Shown one piece after another: positions 24,184 to 35,375 of a DNA stretch of 64,000 nt. The DNA lies in contig CM050449.1 of assembly GCA_027563935.2 (NCBI GenBank), positions 61,074,056 to 61,138,055 of the forward strand, read 5' to 3'. The notes under the pieces are model-generated. The model saw nothing but the letters and a program-made list of their open reading frames with translations. It was not told the DNA's origin and searched no databases. Made by a program: the position numbers and the translations under genes. How positions within the stretch are numbered: position 1 is the stretch's first letter; each line of letters starts with the position of its first letter. The stretch comes from Costus lasius. Its lineage: Eukaryota; Streptophyta; Magnoliopsida; Zingiberales; Costaceae.

Positions 24184-25629
24184 CTAGGAGGTGCCATCAC
24201 CATCATCATCGTCATCTCCACCGTCATCGCCGTCTGCATCGTCATCGCCGTCTGTATTGTCATCGCCGTCTCCCCGGATATCATCAGAATCATCATCACC
24301 GGGCTGCAATTTTGTCTTGAGATCACTGAATGACGCCCAGAAAGAACTCATAAATTTTGCTTGGCGTTTGAGTTCATCACTAATTCCGTTATTTTCATCA
24401 TGGAGGTAAGATATATCAGAGCGTATATGTACCAAAGTGTCGTCAATACCCTCGGTGATAGTCAGTATGCGGTCCAACTTCTCTTCAATACGACTCCATC
24501 TTGCCTCCGCTTCTGGAGCAAAGGAGGAAGAGGAGGCTCCAAAACCAAATGATCTGCCTGGTGGTGGTATCGGTGCAGCTGTAGAAATAGGACTAGGCAT
24601 CTCCTCAACTACCTCAGGCCCTAAGTACCAATTCTGTTTATCACGTATAGTGGTGCGCCTTTGATTAGGTAGTGGCATAGTAATTTTGCTACCCTTGAAA
24701 ATCAGATAATAGTCATCACCCTCTTTCACTATCAGCTTCATAGAAATACAAGAGTCCAAATCAATGCGGTTACGCCCTTTGGCTTTTGTCATAGCAGTGG
24801 CGTCTACTCCTAAAGCTAAGGCAATGTGTGTAACAAGTCCACCCATGACAATCATTCCTTTCTGGGCTCGTGCGACCTTATATAGTTGCTTGACCAAAAA
24901 GTAAGCAGAGTTCAACTTAAATCCATGCAGCATTGCCTAGATAAAGAGTACCTCGGTGGAGCGTACCATGCTATCACTTTCACCTCTACCAAAGATGGTG
25001 TGTGCCAACACCCTATGTACGTATCTGAGTACCGGGTTACTAATTGAACTAGAACGAGAGGTCTTAGAAGAATAGTAGTGGTCATGACTAATGATCTTCC
25101 AAAATTCACTTTCATCATAAACCCGAGGTGCTCGTCGCGTGCTGTCCTATGGAAAACCAAACATTTGGTTGATATGCTGGAGAGTTAGCGAGAATTCCTT
25201 CCCCTGTAAGCGGAATGCAACTCGACCTTTATCTGCATCGTCGTATGTACTCACTTTCACGGTTAAGGAACTAAAGAATTCCAAAGTCAGTAGTATATAT
25301 GTGGCATGATGTAATCCAAAGAACTACTGCCATCCGATATTTTCATACATCCATTGAACATCTTCAGAAAGTCCCAGTATACTCATAGCTTCCGTATCAA
25401 GATAGCGCGTGTTGATGATCTGGCGTTGTAAAAGAAGACTATAAGTGGATTCCTGGGCAGCATTACGAACTGGAAAACCATATGGCACAGCATCCGGCGC
25501 AGCAGCTGGCGTAGCATTGACAGGAGGTTGGGGAGGTCGGTTTGCACGAGAGGAAGAAGGACCCTTTTGTGATGATTTACCGGTATGAGGGGTATGCTTC
25601 TTCGCCATAACCTTGTGTTTGGGTGCCAT
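24184..25629 (-). pseudogene. Athila-1 env-like (plant transposon protein) ORF, three premature TAG stops
   Basis: A 482-codon frame starts at the ATG at 25629 (MAPKHKV...), the first ATG in this frame. It has a basic Ser/Pro-rich N-terminus, then a region of the type found in the third ORF of Athila elements (RYLDTEAMSILGLSEDVQW, GLVTHIALALGVD, DYYLIFKG). A coiled-coil-like stretch follows (about 24490-24330: RIEEKLDRILTITEGIDDTL). It ends in an Asp/Gly tail encoded by GAT-type microsatellite repeats (about 24290-24190). TAG codons at 25324-25326, 25147-25149 and 24937-24939 break the frame; all else stays in one frame. Family members are called env-like by position, but their function is unproven, and I see no clear signal peptide in the part that starts with ATG. 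Confidence 0.75.
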
Positions 25630-26209
25630 TGATATCACGAAAAATGCTGATGGAAGAAACGTACCGGAGCAGAGGATCAAAAACAGAGATTGACAGAAAA
25701 TCAAATATGCCCCCCCCCCTTAAACAGAGAACAGAGCATAACCCCTTTTGCAGAGAGTTCCGAAAACAGAATACTAGAGAAATCTCGGGAGAAAACAGCA
25801 CATAGATCGAATGCTCTCAATATCGAAATAGAAGAAATCACAAGAACGAATCCCAGAACAATTTAGGCAATAGGAAATCAGAATGTTGCCTGAGGGAAGA
25901 GGCGTCGCAGAGTAGGGGTTCTTGAACGGGAAGAGTCATCCTAGAGCGGATGTCGCACGCCGGAAGATTGGAGAGAATAGGAACTCCTGATGACGACGGC
26001 GGCAGTAGGAACTCCGGTGACTCGCTGGAAGGCGGGAGAGAACGATCGGCGACGGAGAATAATGGGAAGAGGGGCTGCGGCGGTCGCTGGTGTGGTTTAG
26101 GGCACGAGGGAAGGCGTGAAAAATCCTAGGCGGGGTGTTTAAAGAAAAGGGTGTTGACAAGCTTTGACCAGCAATAGTGATGAAGTTACGGCCATATATC
26201 ATAATACCC
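25630..26209 (-). other. Athila-1 spacer upstream of the env-like ORF
   Basis: Non-coding as far as I can tell. It contains a pyrimidine-rich stretch on the minus strand (25940-26150) typical of the region before the Athila third ORF, which is thought to be expressed from a spliced transcript. The left breakpoint of Copia-3 lies at 26209/26210. Confidence 0.55.
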
Positions 26210-27889
26210 CTATGGTACTTGTGAGACTGGTATGTGAGCTGGTTAGGTACGTGGTGCTAACGCAGACACATGGGTATATCATTGGAGGATATACTGGAAA
26301 GACCCGCTGTGAGGCTATGACTTGGTGTCATAAGTTATCCTCACAAGTGACAGGAGATGCATTGATCCCTTGACTTGAGGTCATTGATCATTCTATATGG
26401 TTAGGGACTTGCTTTGATACAACTTAACACCTCGCCGTAGTTGGGAGGTCATAACGGTTGTCATTGAGCATGTCACGACCCATATGAGAAGGTCAATGGA
26501 CAGACATAGGATTTGCCCCTTCCTTAGGGAAGTATGATATCCATGGAGCTCCTCTATGGTTCTATGACTGAGAGTGTATGGCCATACCCAGGTAAGAACC
26601 TGTTTTAGTCATAGCCATGTGATTGCATGAAAACAAGTGGTGACACACTTGTCCAATCGGATATCAGTTCGGCAAAGAGACTATAATGCATCTGTACCTA
26701 GTTGCGATGATGGGGATGTCGATGTCGATATCCATTCCAATGACCTGGGTAGCAGTGATGCACTGCTAGGTGCCACTCACTGCTTGTGATGACCTTTGGT
26801 CAGCACTGCCAGCGTCAGAGGAACCTACAGGGTCGCACACCTTGATACTTGAGTTCTCGTATTGATCGGGAAGCCTTATGATCGAGTTATTGGATAACTC
26901 GGATCTAATTGGGAGATTTCATCAGCGCCAATGGGCCTGATGAGATGGAAGAATGTTATTGGAGCCAAACTTCATTTTTGGCAGGTTGACCCGTATTTGA
27001 CCATGGTTGGTCACACTTTGATTAGGGTTGCATTGGATTGGATCCAAATGCTTAATCAACCCATAGGATGAAGTTTGGGCTAGCTCATTATCCAATGAAG
27101 CCCAATAACAAGTTCTCATGAAGAGAAGAGAGGATAAAAGGGTATAATGGGGAGAAACCCAACCCCATTGGCGCCTAAGGGGCATAATGGGGTTAGGGTG
27201 GCAAAATTGCTTCATTAAGGAAGCAATTTGCGCCTAGCCCTTCTCCCTTGATGGTATGAATGCCTTTAAGGCATGTCTTGGGCTGATATGGTACTTGGGA
27301 AATTATGGAAAGGTTGAATGAAGTTTATGGTAAAGTCTTGGAGACTTTCCTTGCATCAAACCTCCTCATCCTAGCCCTACACTTGTCATGATCCTAGCCC
27401 TTGCCCTAATCGCCTCTTGCCCTATATATGTGACCCTAGCCGCCCCCTCTTATATGATTCATCCTTGGAGGCGTGAACATAAGAAGGGAGCGAGAGCAAG
27501 GAGCATTGGCGCAATCTCTTCCTCTTCCATCAAGTGGCCGCAAGCTTCTCCTTCCTTACCACTTGGCGCATCTTTCTCTCTTGGAGGCGCAAGGTGGTTG
27601 GAGCATCTCCCTAAGGCTTGGATCTTCTTCCCGAGGCTAGCACCGGGCGTGGAAGAAGAGGACTCGAGGCATCCGTGTGTGTGAGACTGCAGAGGGCGCA
27701 CAGTTGGGCGCCTATCACGACATCGACCTCATCTTGCTCTGAGGTATTTTCTAACTCATCGTGTCGACCCCCTTGCATGCGATCTTCACTGGGTTTTTGG
27801 GACGGACCTGTTTCGGGGACATTCTTCCGCTGTGCAATGTATGTATGTGTCTCTAAAAAATTGTAAAATGTCCCCGGGGTTTCCCAACA
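26210..27889 (+). repeat. 5' LTR of Copia-3, first 207 bp missing
   Basis: It aligns base for base with 33696-35375. The part equivalent to 33489-33695 (the U3 start with the terminal TGTTGG) is absent. It ends TTTCCCAACA before the PBS and carries GTATGGCCATAC at 26576-26587. A 98-codon ORF in both LTRs (27388-27684 and 34874-35170) is preserved simply because the LTRs are near identical. Confidence 0.94.
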
Positions 27890-27905
27890 GTGGTATCAGA
27901 GGGAC
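27890..27905 (+). other. Primer-binding site of Copia-3
   Basis: GTGGTATCAGAGGGAC stands directly after the LTR. TGGTATCAGAG matches the complement of initiator tRNA-Met. The next bases (GG in place of the usual C) are a small deviation. Confidence 0.88.
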
Positions 27906-29546
27906 TTGCAAGACTCGAACGATGTTTTATGCTTTTCTTTCATGCTCACATGCCATATCTCTATTTTCGAAAATAGCATGATGCATGGCAAACGATTTTT
28001 TCTAAGTAGGAAAAAAATTAGGGTTTCTTGTTTCTATCATCCTCTCAATCTCTTTTGGATTTTTGGACTATTTTTCTTGTCTGATTTAAAGATCAAAGGC
28101 GCACGTAGTTTTGTCAAGTAGGACGGGCATTGTGTCTTCGGACTGGCCAAGTCTCTTGATTTGACAAAATTGCCAGCCGAAAGGATCTCTGAAATCACCT
28201 TGAAAAATAAATCGCAATTAACCAAAAGATTTGTGAGAAGAAGAGGAGAAAAAGAGACTAGTTTTAATGAAAAAGTAAAATTTCAGATTTTATGTTTTTC
28301 ATGAGCATGTAGAATTGCATGAGTAAATACCTTGATTGTGCATAATGTTGTGATCATTAGTCAAGCCCCCCCTTTGCATGCCTGTGATGTTTCCTCGTGA
28401 GGCCTGCGTGCTGCTTTTCTTTTTGCTTTTAAGAAGACTAGGGTAGCGCATGTACTTGGAGCTTGGCGCATGCATGGAGTTGGCGCACCTTGGATGGTGG
28501 CGCAACAAGCATCAAGGAAAAGGCGCAACCTTGCTTGATGACACAAGTTAGGCATGGCCGAACCCTTGGGTTTGAGAGCTAGCTAACTTGGCATCTTTCA
28601 TTGTGGCGCATTCTCCTTGGAGGAAGACCATGGCATTGGCCGAACCTTTGAGGTCTACCCTTAAGGTTTGAGAGCTAAGCCATGAAGAAATGACCTTGGA
28701 GCCCACCTTGAAGACCAAGATAGAGGGCGACTAGGATAGGTCTATCTTAGGGGCTTGAGTCCTATGTCAAGAGTTGAACCTCCTTTTGGCATGGGTTGGT
28801 TCAATGTCTTGAAAGGGCTTTGATCACATCATCTTTTACTGCTTTCCTTATCTGCTAAAAGCATGCCTGTGATGTTTTATCATTATGTTATCACTATAGG
28901 ATTGCATGCCTGTATTGTTAGACATAAGATAAAACTGATGAGACCTTAAAAACCCTCATAAAATATCAAGTCTAGAAGCCTTCTAACGCGTAGCCCTCAC
29001 TAAGCTATCGATCAGTGGAGTTGTGAACTGGTTCCCACCCTCGTGGGACACACCCACTTATCTTTAGAAAGTGTGTGGTGATAATGGTTTCCCCAGTCCA
29101 GTTTCAATCTGGGCATGCCTTCGCAAGGAAACTCATTGGCCCTGGGCATAAACGGTTAGGAATGGACTTGACTAGAAATTCACATGTACTGGGCACATGA
29201 TGAAAGTCTAGAGGCATCGTTGAGAGGTTAGGGTTTCATGATTCAGCCCTCGCTGGACATGAAATGCCCAAGACTGTCTCAACAAGGGCAATTGCTTGGA
29301 GCAACCGGCCGGCGCGCCCACCTTAGGAAACATGAGTTACTTTGTGCATCTCATCCCACCCTCGTGGGACGCAAAGCCTCATGTGAAATAAGGATCCCAT
29401 CTCACTAGGAAGTCTTAAACTTCCCGATTGACTTTGTGGGTTGTCAATTCGAATTTAAAATAGTGGGAGCAGTAATCATTTAAAACAAATCCAGTTTAAA
29501 TGATTCGAAGTAGTACTAATCTATTTTTCTTGGGTGTTGTAGAACA
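27906..29546 (+). other. Leader (5' UTR) of Copia-3
   Basis: This is a 1.6-kb non-coding leader. It contains two exact copies of a perfect hairpin, TCCCAC-CCTC-GTGGGA, at 29033-29048 and 29354-29369. The block GGATCCCATCTCACTA near 29392 is shared with the Copia-1 and Copia-2 leaders. It ends GTTGTAGAACA before the ATG, with the TTGTAG seen at the same place in the other two elements. Confidence 0.8.
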
Positions 29547-32500
29547 ATGGCTACGAACACTGGCGGATTATCACTGCGATCACTCCTTGATAAGGATAAG
29601 TTAGTTGGAACTAACTTTATGGACTGGCATCGGAACTTGAGGATAGTCCTCAAGCTCGAGAAGAAGCTGTATGTCCTTGAACAGGCTCTTCCTGCGGCTC
29701 CTGCGCCTAATGCCCGAACGGCAGATAGAGATGCTTATAGAAAGCATCAGGATGACTCTTTGGAGGTTGCATGTCTTATGCTAGCCAGCATGGCACCTGA
29801 ACTGCAGGTGCAATATGAGGAGCAGAACGCTTTTCAGATGATCACTCATCTGAAACAGATGTTCGAGGCTCAGGCTAGAACTGAAAGATTTGACACCGCC
29901 AAAGCAGTCTTTCGGTGTAAGTTGTCTGAGGGTGCACCAGTGAGACCCCATGTTCTCAAACTCATTGGGAATGTGGATCATCTCAGGAGACTGGGTCATG
30001 CCATAGACAACGAGCTGGTTGTGGATCTTATTCTGCATTCCCTGCCCCCTAGCTTCAGTCCGTTTATTATTAACTTCAACATGAACCGGATTGAGTGCAC
30101 ACGGGAGGAATTGATGAATATGCTCCAAACAGCCAAGCGTGAAATGGGTAAGACCAAACCAAATTCTGTTCTTTTGGTCCCAGCGACCAAGAAGATAAAG
30201 AAGAAGGGTAAGGCACGTGCTAAGGGCAGTGCCAAAGGTCCTACCAAGGCACTGAAGAAAAAGGCAAAGAAGTCAAAGGACCAGAGGTGTTTTCACTGTG
30301 GCGAGCAGGGTCACTGGAGAAGGGACTGCAAGCAGCTTCAGAATGAGGAGAAGAAGGGCTTGGCCTTAACTTCTAGCTCAGGTATTTATGTTACAGAAGT
30401 CAATCTTTCTACTTATATGTCATGGGTATTGGATACCGCATGTGGAGCTCATATTTGTACAAATATGCAGGGGCTCAAGAAAAGTAGATTAGTGCGACCT
30501 GGAGAGATTGACCTACGCGTTGGAAATGGGGCACAGGTTGCTGCCGTTGCTGTAGGCGTCTTGACTCTCTCCTTACCGTCTGGACTTCTATTAGAACTAG
30601 ATAATTGCTTTTGTGTACCTTCACTTACTAAGAACATTGTATCCATTCCTTGCTTAGCAAAGAAGGGATTTAAGTTTGAAATAAATAAGAACTCTTGTTC
30701 TTTTTCATTTGCAAATATGTTCTATGGGAAGGGTACTTTGTGCAATGGTCTGTATATCTTGGATATGGAAAGTTCTATCTGTAACATAAGTAATAAAAGG
30801 ACCAAACTGAGTGGTTCAGTTGGTGCTTTCCTATGGCACTGTCGATTAGCCCATATAAACAAAAATCGCATCCAACAATTCCATGCAAATGGATTGTTAG
30901 ATTCAAGTTCCTTGGAGGAATTTGATACCTGTGAACCTTGTTTATTAGGGAAAATGACAAAGGCACCCTTCACCAAGATTGGTGAGAGGGCAGGAGGTTT
31001 ATTGGATCTCATACATACTGATGTGTGTGGGCCTTTCAATAAACAAGCCAGAGGAGGGTACAACTACTTCATTACCTTCACTGATGACTTCAGTAGGTAT
31101 GGATATGTCTACCTAATGAGACATAAATCTGAGTCCTTTGAGAAATTCAAAGAGTTCAAGAATGAAGTAGAGAACCAGCTTGGAAGATCCATTAAAGCTC
31201 TTCGATTTGATCGAGGTGGAGAATACCTGAGTGGAGAGTTCTTTGACTATCTGAGAGAATCTGGGATCATATCCCAACTCACTCCTCCTGGAACACCTCA
31301 ATGGAATGGTGTGTCTGAAAGGAGAAATCAAACTTTATTGGATATGGTTCGATCTATGATGAGTCATGCAACTCTACCTCCCTCATTCTGGGGGCATGCA
31401 CTTGAGACAGCTTCTCTGATACTGAATAATGTTCCATCTAAGAGTGTCACCAAAATACCATACGAGGTATGGAGTGGGAGACGCCCTAATCTCACGTTTA
31501 TCAGGATCTGGGGATGTGAGGCTTATGTCAAACGTCAGGATTCTAGCAAGCTAGAACCTAGATCTGATAAGTGTGTATTTGTGGGGTATCCTAAGGAAAC
31601 TAAAGGATACTACTTCTATGTCCCAACCGAGAACAAAGTTTTTGTTGCTCGGGGTGCTGTCTTTCTAGAGAAAGAATTTCTTATGAAAGAAGTAAGTGGG
31701 AGGGAGTTTGACTTGGATGAGGTCCAAGTGCAACCACAAGACAAAGAGATGGAATCTGAGCCATCTGCACCGGTTGTTATACAACCTGAGGCTCAGACAC
31801 AGGTCCCACGTAGGTCTGGGAGGATTCGTCATGCACCTGAGAGGTACGGGTCGCTGCCGACTCAACACGATGGAATTTTCATCATTGAGGATGAACCCAG
31901 AACCTATGATGAGGCGGTCAGTGGACCGGACTCCGAGAGATGGCTTGACGCCATGCGATCCGAGATGGATTCCATGTCGGCTAACCAAGTCTGGGATTTG
32001 GTTGAGCTGCCTGATGAGGTAAAACCCATAGGGTGTAAATGGGTCTTCAAGAAGAAGACAGACATGGATGGCAATATAGTTACCTATAAGGGTAGACTAG
32101 TGGCTAAAGGTTTTAAACAAGTCCACGGGGTGGACTATGATGAAACCTTCTCGCCAGTTGCCATGATCAAGTCCATTCGGATTCTGCTTACTATAGCTGC
32201 ATATCATGACTATGAGATATGGCAGATGGATGTGAAGACAGCGTTCCTTAACGGGAAGCTGACTGAGGATGTGTACATGACACAACCTGATGGTTTCATC
32301 CATCCTGCAGAGGCTAATAAGGTCTGCAGGCTAAAGAGATCCATTTATGGATTAAAGCAAGCATCTCGAAGTTGGAATCTTCGATTTGATGAAGCTGTGA
32401 GAGATTATGGCTTTATCAAAAGCGAAGATGACGCCTGTGTATATAGAAAATTCAGTGGGAGCTTGGTGATTTTTCTGGTCTTGTATGTCGATGACATACT

Positions 32501-33467
32501 GCTCATCGGAAATGACATCCCTAGTCTTCAAGCTGTGAAGACATGGTTAGGGAAGTGTTTTGAGATGAAAGACTTAGGGGAGGCCGCCTATATTCTAGGC
32601 GTGAGGATCTACCGAGAAAGATCCAAGAGGCTCCTGGCCCTTAGTCAGAGTACCTACATTGATAAGGTCCTTGAGAGGTTTAACTTGGAGCAATCCAAGA
32701 AAGGATACCTTCCAGTAAGACATGGCCTTACTCTCTCAAAGAGCCAGTGTCCTACAACACAGGCTGAGAGGGATAACATGAGTCGAATTCCTTATGCTTC
32801 GGCAGTAGGATCGATCATGTATGCAATGTTGTGTACTAGACCAAACGTGGCATATGCTGTAAGCATAACCAGCCGATACCAATCCAATCCAGGTCTGCAG
32901 CACTGGGTGACTGTAAAGAACATCCTAAAGTATCTGAGGAGAACTAAGGATTTGTTCTTGGTCTATGGGGGACAGGAAGAGCTCAGTATGCAGGGCTATA
33001 CTCATGCATCATTCCAGTCTGACCCTGATGACTTTAGATCGCAGGCCGGCTATGTGTTCAAGATAAATGGAGGCGCTGTATGCTGGAAGAGCTTCAAGCA
33101 ATCCACCATAGCAGATTCTACAACCGAGGCAGAGTATGTGGCCGCTTCTGAGGCAGCCAAGGAAGCCGTTTGGATAAGGAAGTTCATATCTGATCTTCAG
33201 GTGGTTCCTAGTGCAGTGGATCCCATTGAACTCTATTGTGACAACAATGGAGCAATTGCACAAGCCAAGGAACCACGGTCTCATCAAAGATCCAAACACA
33301 TACTCAGAAGATTTCACCTGATCAGAGAGATCATTGAAAGAGGTGATGTCAAGATTAGCAGAGTTGACACAGAAAACAATCTGGCAGACCCATTGACCAA
33401 GGCTTTGGCGCAGCAGAAGCATGATGGTCACGCTAGATATATGGGGTTAAGATTTCTCAACCTCTAG
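29547..33467 (+). CDS. Copia-3 gag-pol polyprotein, uninterrupted (1,306 aa)
   Basis: This is a complete Angela polyprotein, from a good ATG (AACAATGGCTAC) to a TAG just before the polypurine tract. The order is gag (1-240), CCHC knuckle CFHCGEQGHWRRDC (248-261), aspartic protease with LDTACG (D296), integrase HHCC (about 430-475), and integrase DDE in IHTDVCGP (about 491), RFDRGGEY (about 554) and SERRNQT (about 591). RT follows with YVDD (980-983), then RNase H (about 1145-1280). Two oddities stand out. The first RNase H aspartate is His1153 (YTHAS, where Copia-1 has YTDAS), and the residue before the second integrase Asp is Phe instead of Ser. The frame could make full-length protein, but RNase H is probably inactive. 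Confidence 0.95.
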   Translation: MATNTGGLSLRSLLDKDKLVGTNFMDWHRNLRIVLKLEKKLYVLEQALPAAPAPNARTADRDAYRKHQDDSLEVACLMLASMAPELQVQYEEQNAFQMITHLKQMFEAQARTERFDTAKAVFRCKLSEGAPVRPHVLKLIGNVDHLRRLGHAIDNELVVDLILHSLPPSFSPFIINFNMNRIECTREELMNMLQTAKREMGKTKPNSVLLVPATKKIKKKGKARAKGSAKGPTKALKKKAKKSKDQRCFHCGEQGHWRRDCKQLQNEEKKGLALTSSSGIYVTEVNLSTYMSWVLDTACGAHICTNMQGLKKSRLVRPGEIDLRVGNGAQVAAVAVGVLTLSLPSGLLLELDNCFCVPSLTKNIVSIPCLAKKGFKFEINKNSCSFSFANMFYGKGTLCNGLYILDMESSICNISNKRTKLSGSVGAFLWHCRLAHINKNRIQQFHANGLLDSSSLEEFDTCEPCLLGKMTKAPFTKIGERAGGLLDLIHTDVCGPFNKQARGGYNYFITFTDDFSRYGYVYLMRHKSESFEKFKEFKNEVENQLGRSIKALRFDRGGEYLSGEFFDYLRESGIISQLTPPGTPQWNGVSERRNQTLLDMVRSMMSHATLPPSFWGHALETASLILNNVPSKSVTKIPYEVWSGRRPNLTFIRIWGCEAYVKRQDSSKLEPRSDKCVFVGYPKETKGYYFYVPTENKVFVARGAVFLEKEFLMKEVSGREFDLDEVQVQPQDKEMESEPSAPVVIQPEAQTQVPRRSGRIRHAPERYGSLPTQHDGIFIIEDEPRTYDEAVSGPDSERWLDAMRSEMDSMSANQVWDLVELPDEVKPIGCKWVFKKKTDMDGNIVTYKGRLVAKGFKQVHGVDYDETFSPVAMIKSIRILLTIAAYHDYEIWQMDVKTAFLNGKLTEDVYMTQPDGFIHPAEANKVCRLKRSIYGLKQASRSWNLRFDEAVRDYGFIKSEDDACVYRKFSGSLVIFLVLYVDDILLIGNDIPSLQAVKTWLGKCFEMKDLGEAAYILGVRIYRERSKRLLALSQSTYIDKVLERFNLEQSKKGYLPVRHGLTLSKSQCPTTQAERDNMSRIPYASAVGSIMYAMLCTRPNVAYAVSITSRYQSNPGLQHWVTVKNILKYLRRTKDLFLVYGGQEELSMQGYTHASFQSDPDDFRSQAGYVFKINGGAVCWKSFKQSTIADSTTEAEYVAASEAAKEAVWIRKFISDLQVVPSAVDPIELYCDNNGAIAQAKEPRSHQRSKHILRRFHLIREIIERGDVKISRVDTENNLADPLTKALAQQKHDGHARYMGLRFLNL

Positions 33468-33472
33468 GTCTT

Positions 33473-33488
33473 AGTGCAAGTGGGAGAT
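33473..33488 (+). other. Polypurine tract of Copia-3
   Basis: AGTGCAAGTGGGAGAT directly precedes the LTR start at 33489. It is identical in type to the tracts of Copia-1 and Copia-2. Confidence 0.86.
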
Positions 33489-35375
33489 TGTTGGTGTATA
33501 TGCCCTAGGACCTAGTTTTGGTCCACTTATGTACTACTTGACTTTGATATTTATATATATCATTCTGGCATTGTCATTATCAATGTTTGTTTACATCTGC
33601 GCACATGTACTGACATGATAATGTCCCTGGAGATAGATTAGATCTGTGCTCAAACTATTGTCCCCAGTCGATGTACCTTAGTGGATATGGGACAGCTATG
33701 GTACTTGTGAGACTGGTATGTGAGCTGGTTAGGTACGTGGTGCTAACGCAGACACATGGGTATATCATTGGAGGATATACTGGAAAGACCCGCTGTGAGG
33801 CTATGACTTGGTGTCATAAGTTATCCTCACAAGTGACAGGAGATGCATTGATCCCTTGACTTGAGGTCATTGATCATTCTATATGGTTAGGGACTTACTT
33901 TGATACAACTTAACACCTCGCCGTAGTTGGGAGGTCATAACGGTTGTCATTGAGCATGTCACGACCCATATGAGAAGGTCAATGGACAGACATAGGATTT
34001 GCCCCTTCCTTAGGGAAGTATGATATCCATGGAGCTCCTCTATGGTTCTATGACTGAGAGTGTATGGCCATACCCAGGTAAGAACCTGTTTTAGTCATAG
34101 CCATGTGATTGGGTGAAAACAAGTGGTGACACACTTGTCCAATCGGATATCAGTCCGGCAAAGAGACTGTAATGCATCTGTACCTAGTTGCGATGATGGG
34201 GATGTCGATGTCGATATCCATTCCAATGACCTGGGTAGCAGCGATGCACTGCTAGGTGCCACTCACTGCTTGTGGTGACCTTTGGTCAGCACTGCCAGCG
34301 TCAGAAGAACCTACAGGGTCGCACACCTTGATACTTGAGTTCTCGTATTGATCGAGAAGCCTTATGATCAAGTTATTGGATAACTCGGATCTAATTGGGA
34401 GATTTCATCAGCACCAATGGGCCTGATGAGATGGAAGAATGTTATTGGAGCCAAACTTCATTTTTGGCAGGTTGACCCGTATTTGACCATGGTTGGTCAC
34501 ACTTTGATTAGGATTGCATTGGATTGGATCCAAATGCTTAATCAACCCATAGGATGAAGTTTGGGCTAGCTCATTATCCAATGAAGCCCAATAACAAGTT
34601 CTCATGAAGAGAAGAGAGGATAAAAGGGTATAATGGGGAGAAACCCAACCCCATTGGCGCCTAAGGGGCATAATGGGGTTAGGGTGGCAAAATTGCTTCA
34701 TTAAGGAAGCAATTTGCGCCTAGCCCTTCTCCCTTGATGGTATGAATGCCTTTAAGGCATGTCTTGGGCTGATATGGTACTTGGGCAATTATGGAAAGGT
34801 TGAATGAAGTTTATGGTAAAGTCTTGGAGACTTTCCTTGCATCAAACCTCCTCATCCTAGCCCTACACTTGTCATGATCCTAGCCCTTGCCCTAATCGCC
34901 TCTTGCCCTATATATGTGACCCTAGCCGCCCCCTCTTATATGATTCATCCTTGGAGGCGTGAACATAAGAAGGGAGCGAGAGCAAGGAGCATTGGCGCAA
35001 TCTCTTCCTCTTCCATCAAGTGGCCGCAAGCTTCTCCTTCCTTACCACTTGGCGCATCTTTCTCTCTTGGAGGCGCAAGGTGGTTGGAGCATCTCCCTAA
35101 GGCTTGGATCTTCTTCCCGAGGCTAGCACCAGGCGTGGAAGAAGAGGACTCGAGGCATCCGTGTGTGTGAGACTGCAGAGGGCGCACAGTTGGGCGCCTA
35201 TCACGACATCGACCTCATCTTGCTCTGAGGTATTTTCTAACTCATCGTGTCGACCCCCTTGCATGCGATCTTCACTGGGTTTTTGGGACGGACCTGTTTC
35301 GGGGACATTCTTCCGCTGTGCAATGTATGTATGTGTCTCTGAAAAATTGTAAAATGTCCCCGGGGTTTCCCAACA
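33489..35375 (+). repeat. 3' LTR of Copia-3 (family B, complete)
   Basis: It begins TGTTGGTGTATATGCCC and ends TTTCCCAACA, 1,887 bp. The palindrome GTATGGCCATAC is at 34062-34073. It shares short blocks with family A LTRs (start TGTTGG, the palindrome region, GGGTCGCACA), but most of it is unrelated at first sight. Confidence 0.94.

Larger units (their letters stand above)
26210..35375 (+). mobile_element. Copia-3: Angela-type copia with full-length ORF, 5'-truncated, inside Athila-1
   Basis: It comprises a 5' LTR lacking its first 207 bp, a tRNA-Met PBS, a 1.6-kb leader, an uninterrupted 1,306-codon gag-pol, a polypurine tract and a complete 1,887-bp 3' LTR. The shared 1,680 bp of the two LTRs have no indel and about 15 substitutions by eye, so this is a moderately recent insertion. 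Its LTR is a different family (B) from those of Copia-L, Copia-1 and Copia-2. The TSD cannot be confirmed: ATACG follows the 3' LTR, but the left flank ends AATACCCC at the truncation point. Confidence 0.95.

Noticed and set aside
24191..24409. Ser/Pro-rich plus-strand ORF over the env-like gene.
   Set aside because: Antisense shadow of the Asp/Gly microsatellite coding for the env-like tail.
25936..26202. An 88-codon Ser/Pro/Arg-rich minus-strand ORF upstream of the env-like ORF.
   Set aside because: Composition follows from a pyrimidine-rich leader. There is no domain, and it lies in the spacer of a decayed element.
27388..27684. A 98-codon ORF present in both Copia-3 LTRs, with a hydrophobic start.
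   Set aside because: Preserved only because the LTR pair is about 99% identical. It is absent from family A LTRs and no family is recognised.
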